From NCBI GenBank assembly GCA_003221435.1, contig QHRS01000022.1, forward strand, positions 9,314-21,659: a stretch of DNA of 12,346 bases, given 5' to 3'. The notes below the pieces were generated by a model. It was not told the origin of the DNA and made no database searches. It saw only the letters and a list, made by a program, of their open reading frames with translations. Made by a program: the position numbers and the translations under genes. Source of the DNA: Candidatus Rokuibacteriota bacterium. GTDB lineage: Bacteria; Methylomirabilota; Methylomirabilia; Rokubacteriales; CSP1-6. This document shows, piece by piece, positions 7,619 through 12,346 of this stretch (position 1 is its first letter; each line of letters begins with the position of its first letter).

Positions 7619-7656
7619 CCGAAGCCCTCGCGCGACTCGTCACGCGGGGGCTTCGG
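7619..7656. terminator. Bidirectional terminator-like hairpin between convergent genes
   Basis: A 14-bp stem (CCGAAGCCCTCGCG with CGCGGGGGCTTCGG, one T-G wobble) has a 10-nt loop. It starts 24 nt past the plus-strand VOC stop and ends 42 nt before the minus-strand reductase stop. This is the expected place for a shared terminator. No clear T-run follows on either strand. Confidence 0.6.
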
Positions 7657-7697
7657 CAATCATCAGAATGAATCGGGCGGCGTGACGACGTCCGGCG

Positions 7698-8348
7698 TCA
7701 GCGCCTTGTGAACTTGAAGTGTGTCACCCTGGGCGCTGACACGGTCCGCACGAGCTCGAGGCCGTGCAGATCGTCACCGAGGCCGTCGAACAGCCGCTCG
7801 CCGGAGCCCAGGAGCACCGGCACCAGGTTGATCTCCATCTCGTCGACGAGGTTGACCGCGAGGTACTGCCGGGCCGTGTTCGCGCCGCCACCCAGCGACA
7901 CATCCCGACCGCCCGCGGCCTTCCGTGCGCGATCGAGCGCCGCCTCGATGCCCTCGGTGACGAATGTGAACGTCGTTCCGCCCTCGAGCACGAGCGGCTC
8001 GCGTGCATGGTGGGTGAGCACGAACACCGGGTGGTGGAACGGCGGATTGATGCCCCACCAGCCGTTCCACGGCTCGCCGGCGTTCCACGGGCCGGGGTGG
8101 CCGCCAAACATGTTTCGCCCCATCACCGTGGCCCCGATGTTGGCGACCGACTCCTCGACCACTGCGTTGCTCGAATTAATCTCTCCACCGTCGGAGCCAT
8201 TCGAGGCGCGCCATGCGGCGAGGGGAAAGATCCACTCGTGCAGCCTCATGCCTCCGATCCCGAGTGGGTTATTCTCGCTCTGATGGGGACCGGCGACGAA
8301 GCCGTCGAGGGACATCGAGATCTTGAAGCGAAGTCTCGGAACGCTCAC
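7698..8348 (-). CDS. DHFR-family (RibD C-terminal-like) reductase
   Basis: This is a 216-residue protein. Start: GTG 8348 overlaps the stop of the upstream VOC gene by 4 nt (GTGA), which implies translational coupling. Starting at the internal Met12 would cut into the first strand RFKISMSLDGFVAG. Diagnostic features are SMSLDGFVAG (11-20), the segment TVMGRNMFGG (74-83) matching the conserved G.R.T/M motif, VFVLTHH (108-114), and VSLGGGANTARQYLAVNLVD (150-169). The last of these is the NADPH-binding GGG(A)..(L)..LVDE region. The closing motif is NLVPVLLGSGERLFDGL (174-190). The family comprises NADPH-dependent reductases related to dihydrofolate reductase and to RibD/RibG reductase, and substrates of most stand-alone members are unknown. 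A longer minus-strand frame runs upstream but lies out of frame across the VOC gene, so it is not part of the protein. Confidence 0.9.
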   Translation of the reverse strand: MSVPRLRFKISMSLDGFVAGPHQSENNPLGIGGMRLHEWIFPLAAWRASNGSDGGEINSSNAVVEESVANIGATVMGRNMFGGHPGPWNAGEPWNGWWGINPPFHHPVFVLTHHAREPLVLEGGTTFTFVTEGIEAALDRARKAAGGRDVSLGGGANTARQYLAVNLVDEMEINLVPVLLGSGERLFDGLGDDLHGLELVRTVSAPRVTHFKFTRR

Positions 8349-8854
8349 TTCATGGCCCAGAACCCGATCGGAACGCCACCCGGCGCGGCGACGATCGCGA
8401 TCCACCCCATGCCGCTGGGGAGCGGCTCGGGGCGGAACATTGCGGTGGCGCCGGCCGCGAGCGCCTTGGAAAACGTCGCCTGAATGTCCGCGACCTCGCA
8501 GTAGGGAATCGTTCCTGGGGCCTCGGGCGGGTTCGTGGCCCGGATCCCCCCTCCGGTACCGTTCTCGAATCGCCACATGTGGTAGGGGCCTGTCGGCGTC
8601 GACATGGCGTCCCCGAACTTCCAGCCGAGCACCTTCTGGCACCATGCCCGGGTTGCGGGCGGATCCGCGCTCGCAAGCTCGGTGTGCGTGATGACTCCTG
8701 GACGGGGCTTGGGCGCGGCAACCTTTGGAGACGACTCGGCCGCACGCTTGGAACGCCGTACCGTCGACCGCTTCGCGACCTTCTTCGCGACTTTCTTCGC
8801 GACTTTCTTTGCGACCTTCTTCGCTTTCTTCCTGACCGACTTTGCCTTGGCCAT
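8345..8854 (-). CDS. VOC (glyoxalase-fold) protein with N-terminal lysine-rich histone-H1-like tail
   Basis: This is a 169-residue protein. The start at ATG 8854 is fixed by a strong Shine-Dalgarno. Residues 1-52 are extremely basic and low-complexity: four KKVA units at about 12-27, then RRSKRAA, ending in an Ala/Pro/Lys linker. Residues about 53-168 form a VOC domain, with ITHTELASADPPATRAWCQK (55-74), VLGWKFGD and YHMWRFENGTGGGIRA. They continue with TIPYCEVADIQATFSKALAAGA, IAIVAAPGGVPIGFW at the end. These match the paired beta-alpha-beta-beta-beta units of glyoxalase/bleomycin-resistance-like proteins. Catalytic function is unknown. The tail resembles bacterial H1-like/AlgP proteins that bind nucleic acid, so the protein may be tethered to DNA or RNA (inference). 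It is the first gene of a two-gene operon with the DHFR-like reductase. Confidence 0.88.
   Translation of the reverse strand: MAKAKSVRKKAKKVAKKVAKKVAKKVAKRSTVRRSKRAAESSPKVAAPKPRPGVITHTELASADPPATRAWCQKVLGWKFGDAMSTPTGPYHMWRFENGTGGGIRATNPPEAPGTIPYCEVADIQATFSKALAAGATAMFRPEPLPSGMGWIAIVAAPGGVPIGFWAMK
8775..8822 (-). repeat. Tandem 12-bp repeats encoding KKVA units
   Basis: Four consecutive 12-bp units (GCGACCTTCTTC, GCGACTTTCTTC, GCGACTTTCTTT, GCGACCTTCTTC on the plus strand) differ only at silent positions. They encode lysine-lysine-valine-alanine on the minus strand. Near-identity suggests recent expansion by slippage, so copy number may vary between strains. Confidence 0.85.
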
Positions 8855-8859
8855 AGCAT

Positions 8860-8866
8860 CCTCCCT
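8860..8866 (-). promoter_or_regulatory. Shine-Dalgarno of the VOC-DHFR operon
   Basis: On the minus strand AGGGAGG lies 5 nt before ATG 8854. It is the strongest ribosome site of the minus-strand genes. Confidence 0.75.
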
Positions 8867-9087
8867 CTGCGATGAACGTCACCCGTCTGCCAGGCTTTGC
8901 GCCCGCAGGTTCACGACGCATCGTAAACCATCCGACCATGAGCGGGCGAGATCCCGCGACTGGCGGGCGGAGCAGCAGGGGTCCGTCTTGGCGACGCGCC
9001 GCGAGCAGCCTTCGGCTGGTGACGGTCGCGAGGGGATGACTCGGGCACGCTTCGTCGTTGAATGGCAACCGGAAGGTGGCTTCAAGG

Positions 9088-9117
9088 CGGGCCGGCATCG
9101 GCGCCGATGCCGGCCCG
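9088..9117. terminator. 30-nt perfect palindrome, probable terminator of the XRE/membrane operon
   Basis: The arms CGGGCCGGCATCGGC and GCCGATGCCGGCCCG are exactly complementary with no spacer. They begin 11 nt beyond the stop of the last gene of the minus-strand operon. As RNA they give a very stable GC stem of about 13 bp with a tiny loop. There is no T-run on the minus side (CTTGAAG follows), so termination would rely on the stem or on Rho. The site could instead bind a protein. Confidence 0.6.
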
Positions 9118-9128
9118 TTCGTGGGAGG

Positions 9129-9359
9129 CTACGAGCGAGGAGGGCTGGTGCGGCGCATGATGCCCCACACCAGCAAGGTGCCGATCGCGAGCCCGTAGAA
9201 CATGCCCATGATCAGATCCCTCGAGTTCTCGGACACGAGCCTGCTGCTGCGCAGCAAAATGTTCGAAAGATTACCGAGCACGAGGAACAGCAGGCCGAGG
9301 CGCATCACGGTGCTCGGCTTCTTGAATGTCCTGAAAATCACGGTTCGTTGCTCCTTCAT
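9129..9359 (-). CDS. Small two-helix membrane protein, third gene of XRE operon
   Basis: This is a 76-residue protein. ATG 9359 overlaps the upstream gene's stop as ATGA. No Shine-Dalgarno precedes it, so translation is probably coupled to the upstream gene. The N-terminal 18 residues are basic and polar (MKEQRTVIFRTFKKPSTVMR). A first membrane helix spans about 20-36 (RLGLLFLVLGNLSNILL), then a polar loop RSSRLVSENSRDL, then a second helix at about 49-67 (LIMGMFYGLAIGTLLVWGIM) and a basic tail RRTSPPRS. The positive charges at both ends suggest a hairpin with both termini in the cytoplasm. I recognise no family. Position in a regulator-led operon of tiny membrane proteins is the only functional clue. 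Confidence 0.8.
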   Translation of the reverse strand: MKEQRTVIFRTFKKPSTVMRLGLLFLVLGNLSNILLRSSRLVSENSRDLIMGMFYGLAIGTLLVWGIMRRTSPPRS

Positions 9360-9574
9360 TGAGTGAAGCGATACCAGATCACAAACCCCCACTTCGTCAC
9401 CACGATCGCCAGGCTGACGGCCACGAGATCCCAGCTCCAGAAGTGGTTGAAGTAGTAGTGATAGGCGAACAACAGCGTAGAAACCACGCCGCCGACCACT
9501 GCCGCAGCGCTCGTCGAGCGCAGCCGGTGCATCAGGAACCGTTCGTCGATCGCGCCGCCCAGGATGCTGCTCAT
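9356..9574 (-). CDS. Small two-helix membrane protein, second gene of XRE operon
   Basis: This is a 72-residue protein. ATG 9574 overlaps the XRE stop as ATGA, and a GGAG lies 11 nt upstream within the xre coding end. An N-terminal cytoplasmic part (MSSILGGAIDERFLMHRLRS) precedes one helix at about 21-41 (TSAAAVVGGVVSTLLFAYHY). A short aromatic turn rich in Tyr, Phe, His and Trp (YFNHFWSWD) leads to a second helix at about 49-68 (DLVAVSLAIVVTKWGFVIWY), ending RFTQ. The aromatic turn would sit at the periplasmic face. Similar small membrane proteins accompany YozG/Cro-type regulators in many genomes, but I cannot name a family. It is likely produced together with its neighbours at fixed ratio because of the two overlaps. 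Confidence 0.82.
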   Translation of the reverse strand: MSSILGGAIDERFLMHRLRSTSAAAVVGGVVSTLLFAYHYYFNHFWSWDLVAVSLAIVVTKWGFVIWYRFTQ

Positions 9575-9786
9575 CGTTTCTTCGTCTCCAGCATGAAGAT
9601 CTCGTCCGTGCGGAGCCCGAACACCCGCGCGAACAGCAGCGCGAGCGGCAGGCTCGGAACATAGCGGTTGCGCTCGATGGAATTGATGCTCTGCCGCGAC
9701 ACGCCCACGGACTCGGCGAGCTGCTGCTGCGTCCAACCGCGGCCGGTGCGAAGCTCCTTCACTCGGTTCGTTACGTTGGGCGTCAT
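9571..9786 (-). CDS. XRE/Cro-type helix-turn-helix transcriptional regulator (YozG-like)
   Basis: This is a 71-residue, single-domain DNA-binding protein. Residues 7-60 are a complete HTH_3 domain: NRVKELRTGRGWTQQQLAES, VGVSRQSINSIERNRYVPSL, then PLALLFARVFGLRTDEIFML. The WTQQQLAESVGVSRQSINSIE core is the classical helix 2-turn-helix 3. The short form with IF.LE at the end matches the small YozG-like regulators. These often head operons encoding small membrane proteins and repress their own promoter (family knowledge). It is followed with 4-nt overlaps by two such genes here. A near-consensus promoter and an overlapping inverted repeat lie immediately upstream, so autorepression is likely (inference). 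The predicted mRNA leader is only about 8-10 nt, with no obvious Shine-Dalgarno. Confidence 0.93.
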   Translation of the reverse strand: MTPNVTNRVKELRTGRGWTQQQLAESVGVSRQSINSIERNRYVPSLPLALLFARVFGLRTDEIFMLETKKR

Positions 9787-9801
9787 GTCGAGCTCGGCGG
9801 C

Positions 9802-9830
9802 ATCATACGCAGCCGCCCGAACGATGTCAA
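9802..9830 (-). promoter_or_regulatory. Near-consensus sigma-70-type promoter of the XRE operon
   Basis: On the minus strand TTGACA (9830-9825) is a perfect -35. It is followed after exactly 17 nt by TATGAT (9807-9802), one mismatch from the consensus -10. The predicted transcription start near 9795 is only 8-10 nt before ATG 9786. Confidence 0.75.
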
Positions 9831-9844
9831 GCTAACTTGTCATC
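9823..9844. promoter_or_regulatory. Candidate operator: 9-4-9 inverted repeat overlapping the -35 box
   Basis: GATGTCAAG and CTTGTCATC are inverted arms with one mismatched pair, separated by CTAA. The left arm contains the complement of the -35 hexamer. The size and dyad symmetry suit a dimeric XRE repressor, which would block RNA polymerase at its own promoter (inference). Confidence 0.55.
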
Positions 9845-9887
9845 AAGCGGGGCCCGCCGTTCACGGGCGCAAACCGTCGCCGACGGC

Positions 9888-9910
9888 GAGCGCTCCAGAC
9901 GAGCGCTCCA
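9888..9910. repeat. Two direct copies of GAGCGCTCCA upstream of the methyltransferase-like gene
   Basis: Identical 10-bp units at 9888-9897 and 9901-9910 are separated by GAC. Each contains the palindrome GAGCGCTC, so two dyads sit 13 bp apart. They lie in the 248-nt divergent region between the XRE operon and the gene starting at 10035. They may be a regulator binding site. Confidence 0.45.
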
Positions 9911-10034
9911 CGCCCTTGCCCACCACCGTCCCGTGGGGCACCATGCTTCAAGTGTGGTTCGGGGGCACTCCCCGGGCCCATCTGCCGCAATTTCGAACGA
10001 ATTCTTCGCCTTACTTTTCATTCGCGCCCACGAG

Positions 10035-10862
10035 ATGAACGCCGCGACCATACCTCCCGAACAATCCACGAACGTTCCGAGCGCTGGAGGCAAGACGCGC
10101 TCGAAATGGCGCGCTACGCTTTACGCCCTGGTCGCGGGAGCGGTGATCGGAGTTCTCCTCGCGAAGCCCTCGAAGACCCATGCGATCTCGCCCTTCCTGC
10201 CGGCTTCGCCGATGGCGATCTGCTGCTATTTCTGGATCGCCTTGAGTCTCTACTGGAGCTTGGCGGCGAGGAGGGCCTCCGCGGCGAAGTCGGCCGAGTC
10301 CACCGCGTCTCGCAACCTGCACCTGCTGCTCGTGAACGGCGCGTTCATCCTGTCCTTCTGGCCCTATCCGGGGTGGCCCAATCTCGCGGCGCCGCTCTTC
10401 GTGTTTCCTCGGGTCCTGCCCCCGGCGCCGTTCCTTCCGATACTCGGCGTCTTGGTGCAGGCCGGAAGCTTCCTCCTCGCCGTGTGGGCGCGCCGCCAGC
10501 TCGGACGCAACTGGAGCGGCGAGGTCACGCTCAAGGTGGATCACGAGCTCGTGCGCAGCGGTCCGTACCGGCGCATCCGCCATCCGATCTATACTGGCGC
10601 GATCGGGATGTACGTGGGGCCCGCGCTCGTCTCCGGCCGGCTCCAGGGAACCCTGGCGCTCGTGCTGATCGCCATCGCTTACACGCGGAGTCGTGGGCGG
10701 TCATTCCTTGGATCGTCTAGCGACTGGCCAAGGAGGCAAAGCGACACTGCAGTTTCCGATCGGCACGAGGGTCCCCGTGGGTTTGATCGGGCGTCTGGTG
10801 CGAGCCAGGCGTCGAGAGAACGACTCGGCCTGACTTCGAGCCCCCGTCCGGCGCATTCCTAA
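10035..10862 (+). CDS. Isoprenylcysteine carboxyl methyltransferase (ICMT)-like membrane protein with abnormal C-terminus
   Basis: The frame is open for 275 residues from ATG 10035. Upstream non-ATG starts are less likely because that region reads as non-coding. Hydrophobic segments lie near 28-43, 60-77, 96-112, 132-150 and 187-216. The family core is clear: LGRNWSGEVTLKVDHELVRS (156-175) followed by GPYRRIRHPIYTGAIGMYVG (176-195), the SAM-binding R..RHP.Y.G motif. Related enzymes methylate C-terminal or small-molecule groups at the membrane. They normally continue within about 20-40 residues with an EE..L...FG..Y..Y motif. Here the sequence from about residue 218 (10686) turns into SRGRSFLGSSSDWPRRQSDT and a Ser/Arg/Gly-rich tail, and no other frame nearby supplies the missing motif. 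The gene is therefore probably truncated by a deletion or junction and may be inactive. The next gene starts 32 nt downstream. Confidence 0.65.
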   Translation: MNAATIPPEQSTNVPSAGGKTRSKWRATLYALVAGAVIGVLLAKPSKTHAISPFLPASPMAICCYFWIALSLYWSLAARRASAAKSAESTASRNLHLLLVNGAFILSFWPYPGWPNLAAPLFVFPRVLPPAPFLPILGVLVQAGSFLLAVWARRQLGRNWSGEVTLKVDHELVRSGPYRRIRHPIYTGAIGMYVGPALVSGRLQGTLALVLIAIAYTRSRGRSFLGSSSDWPRRQSDTAVSDRHEGPRGFDRASGASQASRERLGLTSSPRPAHS

Positions 10863-10894
10863 CGGAAGGACTGCGATTTCTGCTCGAGACGAGC

Positions 10895-11386
10895 TTGATC
10901 AACATTCGACCAGCCGCGATGTCCGACGAGTTAGCCCTCGGGCATTTCGGCGCAGCGCTCATGCGCCAGCATCACGCGTCCAATCCGCACCGGTTCATTC
11001 TCACGGATCGACCCGAGGCGGGATACGGGCGCTTCCTCGTCTCGCGGCTCTCGGATCCGGACTGCTTGGTGCTGGTCGCGGAGCTCTCGAACGAGATCGT
11101 GGGATATGTGTTCGCGGAAATCGAACCCACGAGCTGGAGGGATCTGCGCGGCCCGTGTGGATTCATCCACGATGTCTACGTCCACGAGCGCGTGCGCCGG
11201 CAGGGAACGGGACGAGAGCTCGTGCGCGCGGCGATCGCCTGGGTTCGATCGAGGGGGATGTCGCAGGTTGTGCTCTGGAGGAAGTCCGGCAACGATGCCG
11301 CACAGCGCCTGTTCGCCAAGCTGGGTTTTCGGGAAACGATGATCGAGATGACCCTGGATCGGGAGACCTCCGAATCCACGGAATGA
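10895..11386 (+). CDS. GNAT family N-acetyltransferase
   Basis: This is a 163-residue cytoplasmic enzyme that would transfer an acetyl group from acetyl-CoA to an amine; the acceptor is unknown. The proposed start is TTG 10895, because MINIRPAAMSDE reproduces the usual beta-1 opening (I.IRPA...D). Starting at ATG 10919 would delete that strand. Other GNAT elements are LVLVAELSNEIVGYVFAEIE (58-77; beta 2-3), FIHDVYVHERVRRQGTGREL (90-109) with the CoA pyrophosphate loop R-R-Q-G-T-G at 101-106, then SQVVLWRKSGNDAAQRLFAK and LGFRET (123-148), the motif B beta-alpha unit. No strong Shine-Dalgarno is present; GGAAGGA at 10864 is too far away. The gene ends 34 nt before the next one on the same strand, so the two may share a transcript. 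Confidence 0.88.
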   Translation: MINIRPAAMSDELALGHFGAALMRQHHASNPHRFILTDRPEAGYGRFLVSRLSDPDCLVLVAELSNEIVGYVFAEIEPTSWRDLRGPCGFIHDVYVHERVRRQGTGRELVRAAIAWVRSRGMSQVVLWRKSGNDAAQRLFAKLGFRETMIEMTLDRETSESTE

Positions 11387-11410
11387 GAGCGGCATCCGGC
11401 ATCCGTCGCG

Positions 11411-11414
11411 AGGA
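11411..11414 (+). promoter_or_regulatory. Shine-Dalgarno of the multi-pass membrane protein gene
   Basis: AGGA lies 6 nt before ATG 11421 and supports that start. Confidence 0.5.
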
Positions 11415-11420
11415 AAGACA

Positions 11421-12113
11421 ATGCACGAAACGGTCGCATCTCCGCTCGAGGCGTGGGGGAGCTTCTATGTCATCGTTGGCTCGTCGGCAGGGGCGCTGAC
11501 CGGCCTACAGTTCGTGGTGATGACGCTCATCGCTCAGACCGAACTGCGCGGCCGCGGCGAGGCGGTCTCGGCCTTTGGCACCCCGAATGTCGTGCACTTC
11601 TGCGCCGCCTTGCTCGTGGCCTCGATCCTCACCGTCCCGTGGAGCGCGTTGCGGCCCGCCGGTCTCGCCGTCGCCGGATGCGGCGTGCTCGGCAGCGTCT
11701 ATTCCGTGGTCGTGTTGCGGCGTGCGCACCGGCAGCGCGAGTACCAGCCGGTTTTCGAGGACTGGCTGTGGCACACGATCCTGCCGGCGCTCGCGTACGC
11801 AGCGCTGTTCGTGGCCGGGGCGCTGCTCGGCAGAAACTGGGCGAACGCGTTGTTCGTCATCGGCGCCGCCGCATTGCTGCTCGTGTTCGTCGGGATTCAC
11901 AACGCGTGGGACACCGTGACGTACGTGACCATAGGGCTCAAGATCGCGGAGCAAGAACCAGGAGGCGGTGCGAGGGGAGGGGCCGAACCGGCCGCGGACG
12001 GAGGTGCGGAGGTGCGGGCGGGCGCAGGCGCCGAGGTGCCGGCGGGCACGGAATCGGCGCGCGGCTCGAGTCCCGAAACAAGCGGCGGCGGTTCCCGACC
12101 ACGCTCGTCCTGA
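11421..12113 (+). CDS. Multi-pass membrane protein of unknown function with low-complexity Ala/Gly/Glu tail
   Basis: This is a 230-residue protein. Its opening PLEAWGSFYVIVGSSAGALTGLQFVVMTLI is typical of a widespread group of hypothetical membrane proteins; I recognise the pattern but not a function. About five hydrophobic segments lie near residues 14-38, 57-75, 80-99, 118-137 and 142-160. A charged loop RRAHRQREYQPVFEDW (100-115) lies between the third and fourth. Residues 178-230 switch abruptly to a Gly/Ala/Glu/Ser-rich, probably disordered cytoplasmic tail (AEVRAGAGAEVPAGTESARG). No catalytic motif is visible. The preceding GNAT gene ends 34 nt upstream, suggesting co-transcription. The tail could be a genuine flexible extension or the result of a late frameshift in GC-rich DNA. 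Confidence 0.75.
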   Translation: MHETVASPLEAWGSFYVIVGSSAGALTGLQFVVMTLIAQTELRGRGEAVSAFGTPNVVHFCAALLVASILTVPWSALRPAGLAVAGCGVLGSVYSVVVLRRAHRQREYQPVFEDWLWHTILPALAYAALFVAGALLGRNWANALFVIGAAALLLVFVGIHNAWDTVTYVTIGLKIAEQEPGGGARGGAEPAADGGAEVRAGAGAEVPAGTESARGSSPETSGGGSRPRSS

Positions 12114-12169
12114 CGGCGATTCCGCGGAAATACCCGAGCCGGCGCGGAGGGAGTACTCTCTCCGAACTG

Positions 12170-12191
12170 TTGGCCGGTCCGTGCTGGCCAA
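12170..12191. repeat. TTGGCC/GGCCAA inverted repeat upstream of the DUF2630-like gene
   Basis: Six-base arms TTGGCC and GGCCAA are separated by 10 nt in the 121-nt gap before the last gene. The repeat could be an operator or a weak terminator for the preceding gene, since four A residues follow on plus. Confidence 0.35.
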
Positions 12192-12234
12192 AAGTCTACC
12201 GGGCCGTCTGAGGGCAACGCACGCGGGAGGTCAG

Positions 12235-12346
12235 ATGGCGGATCGCCAGACGGATGAAGGGGTCCTCGGGAGAATCAAGTCGCTCGTGGACGAAGAACAC
12301 GCGCTGTACTCCGCGAAGGACCCGGATAGCCACACGCACGCGAGGC
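12235..12346 (+). CDS. DUF2630-like small protein, N-terminal part (3' end outside window)
   Basis: ATG 12235 follows GGGAGG at 12225-12230 with a short 4-nt spacer. The 37 visible residues, MADRQTDEGVLGRIKSLVDE then EHALYSAKDPDSHTHAR, fit the opening of DUF2630 proteins. These are small helical cytoplasmic proteins of about 75-90 residues. They start with a short polar leader and I..L(V)(D/E)EEH(R/A)L, and their function is unknown. The frame is open to the window edge. It is separated from the preceding membrane-protein gene by 121 nt, so it probably has its own promoter. The family match rests on a short stretch only. Confidence 0.6.
   Translation, partial: MADRQTDEGVLGRIKSLVDEEHALYSAKDPDSHTHAR

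Noticed and set aside
8349..9098. N-terminal extension that would make the DHFR-like protein 466 residues long
   Set aside because: It runs out of frame across the VOC gene. The GTGA overlap start at 8348 gives the normal family length.
1..12346. CRISPR array, tRNA/rRNA, insertion sequence or prophage genes
   Set aside because: I found no regularly spaced repeats, cloverleaf-like segments, transposase or integrase motifs on either strand.

Overview
The window is GC-rich, densely coded chromosomal DNA. It probably comes from an uncultured, diderm (Gram-negative) bacterium. The diderm reading rests on a TonB C-terminal-domain protein, a small outer-membrane-barrel-like protein and several Sec-type signal peptides. 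The protein flavour (six-bladed NHL protein, S9 peptidase, free-standing TonB domain) resembles Candidatus Eisenbacteria or Gemmatimonadota-type genomes, but that placement is a weak inference. I see no rRNA, tRNA, CRISPR array, transposase or phage gene.

Layout, left to right. (1) Positions 1-237 hold the C-terminal end of an HNH endonuclease-like protein. (2) Positions 363-7004 are a plus-strand run of envelope genes: a secreted S9 prolyl-oligopeptidase-type peptidase, a small predicted outer-membrane barrel, a secreted six-bladed NHL propeller, an APC-superfamily permease, and a secreted protein ending in a TonB C-terminal domain. Spacing and separate leaders suggest mostly independent transcription units that share an envelope and nutrient-uptake theme. 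(3) Positions 7119-8854 hold a convergent pair of units. A PhnB-like VOC protein on plus faces a minus-strand two-gene operon (a VOC protein with a lysine-rich histone-H1-like tail, then a RibD/DHFR-like reductase, overlapping by 4 nt). A strong hairpin lies between the two units. (4) Positions 9129-9786 are a compact minus-strand three-gene operon: an XRE/Cro-type regulator followed by two tiny membrane proteins, joined by two ATGA overlaps. It has a near-consensus promoter, an overlapping inverted repeat that looks like an operator, and a 30-nt perfect palindrome just past its end. (5) Positions 10035-12346 are plus strand again: an isoprenylcysteine-methyltransferase-like membrane protein whose expected C-terminal motif is missing, a GNAT acetyltransferase with a probable TTG start, a multi-pass membrane protein with a low-complexity tail, and the start of a DUF2630-like small protein that runs off the window.

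I do not find a clearly new defence or biosynthetic system. The most self-contained and least explained module is the XRE plus two small membrane proteins operon with its own promoter and operator. The next most unusual item is the glyoxalase-fold protein carrying a (KKVA)n basic tail.
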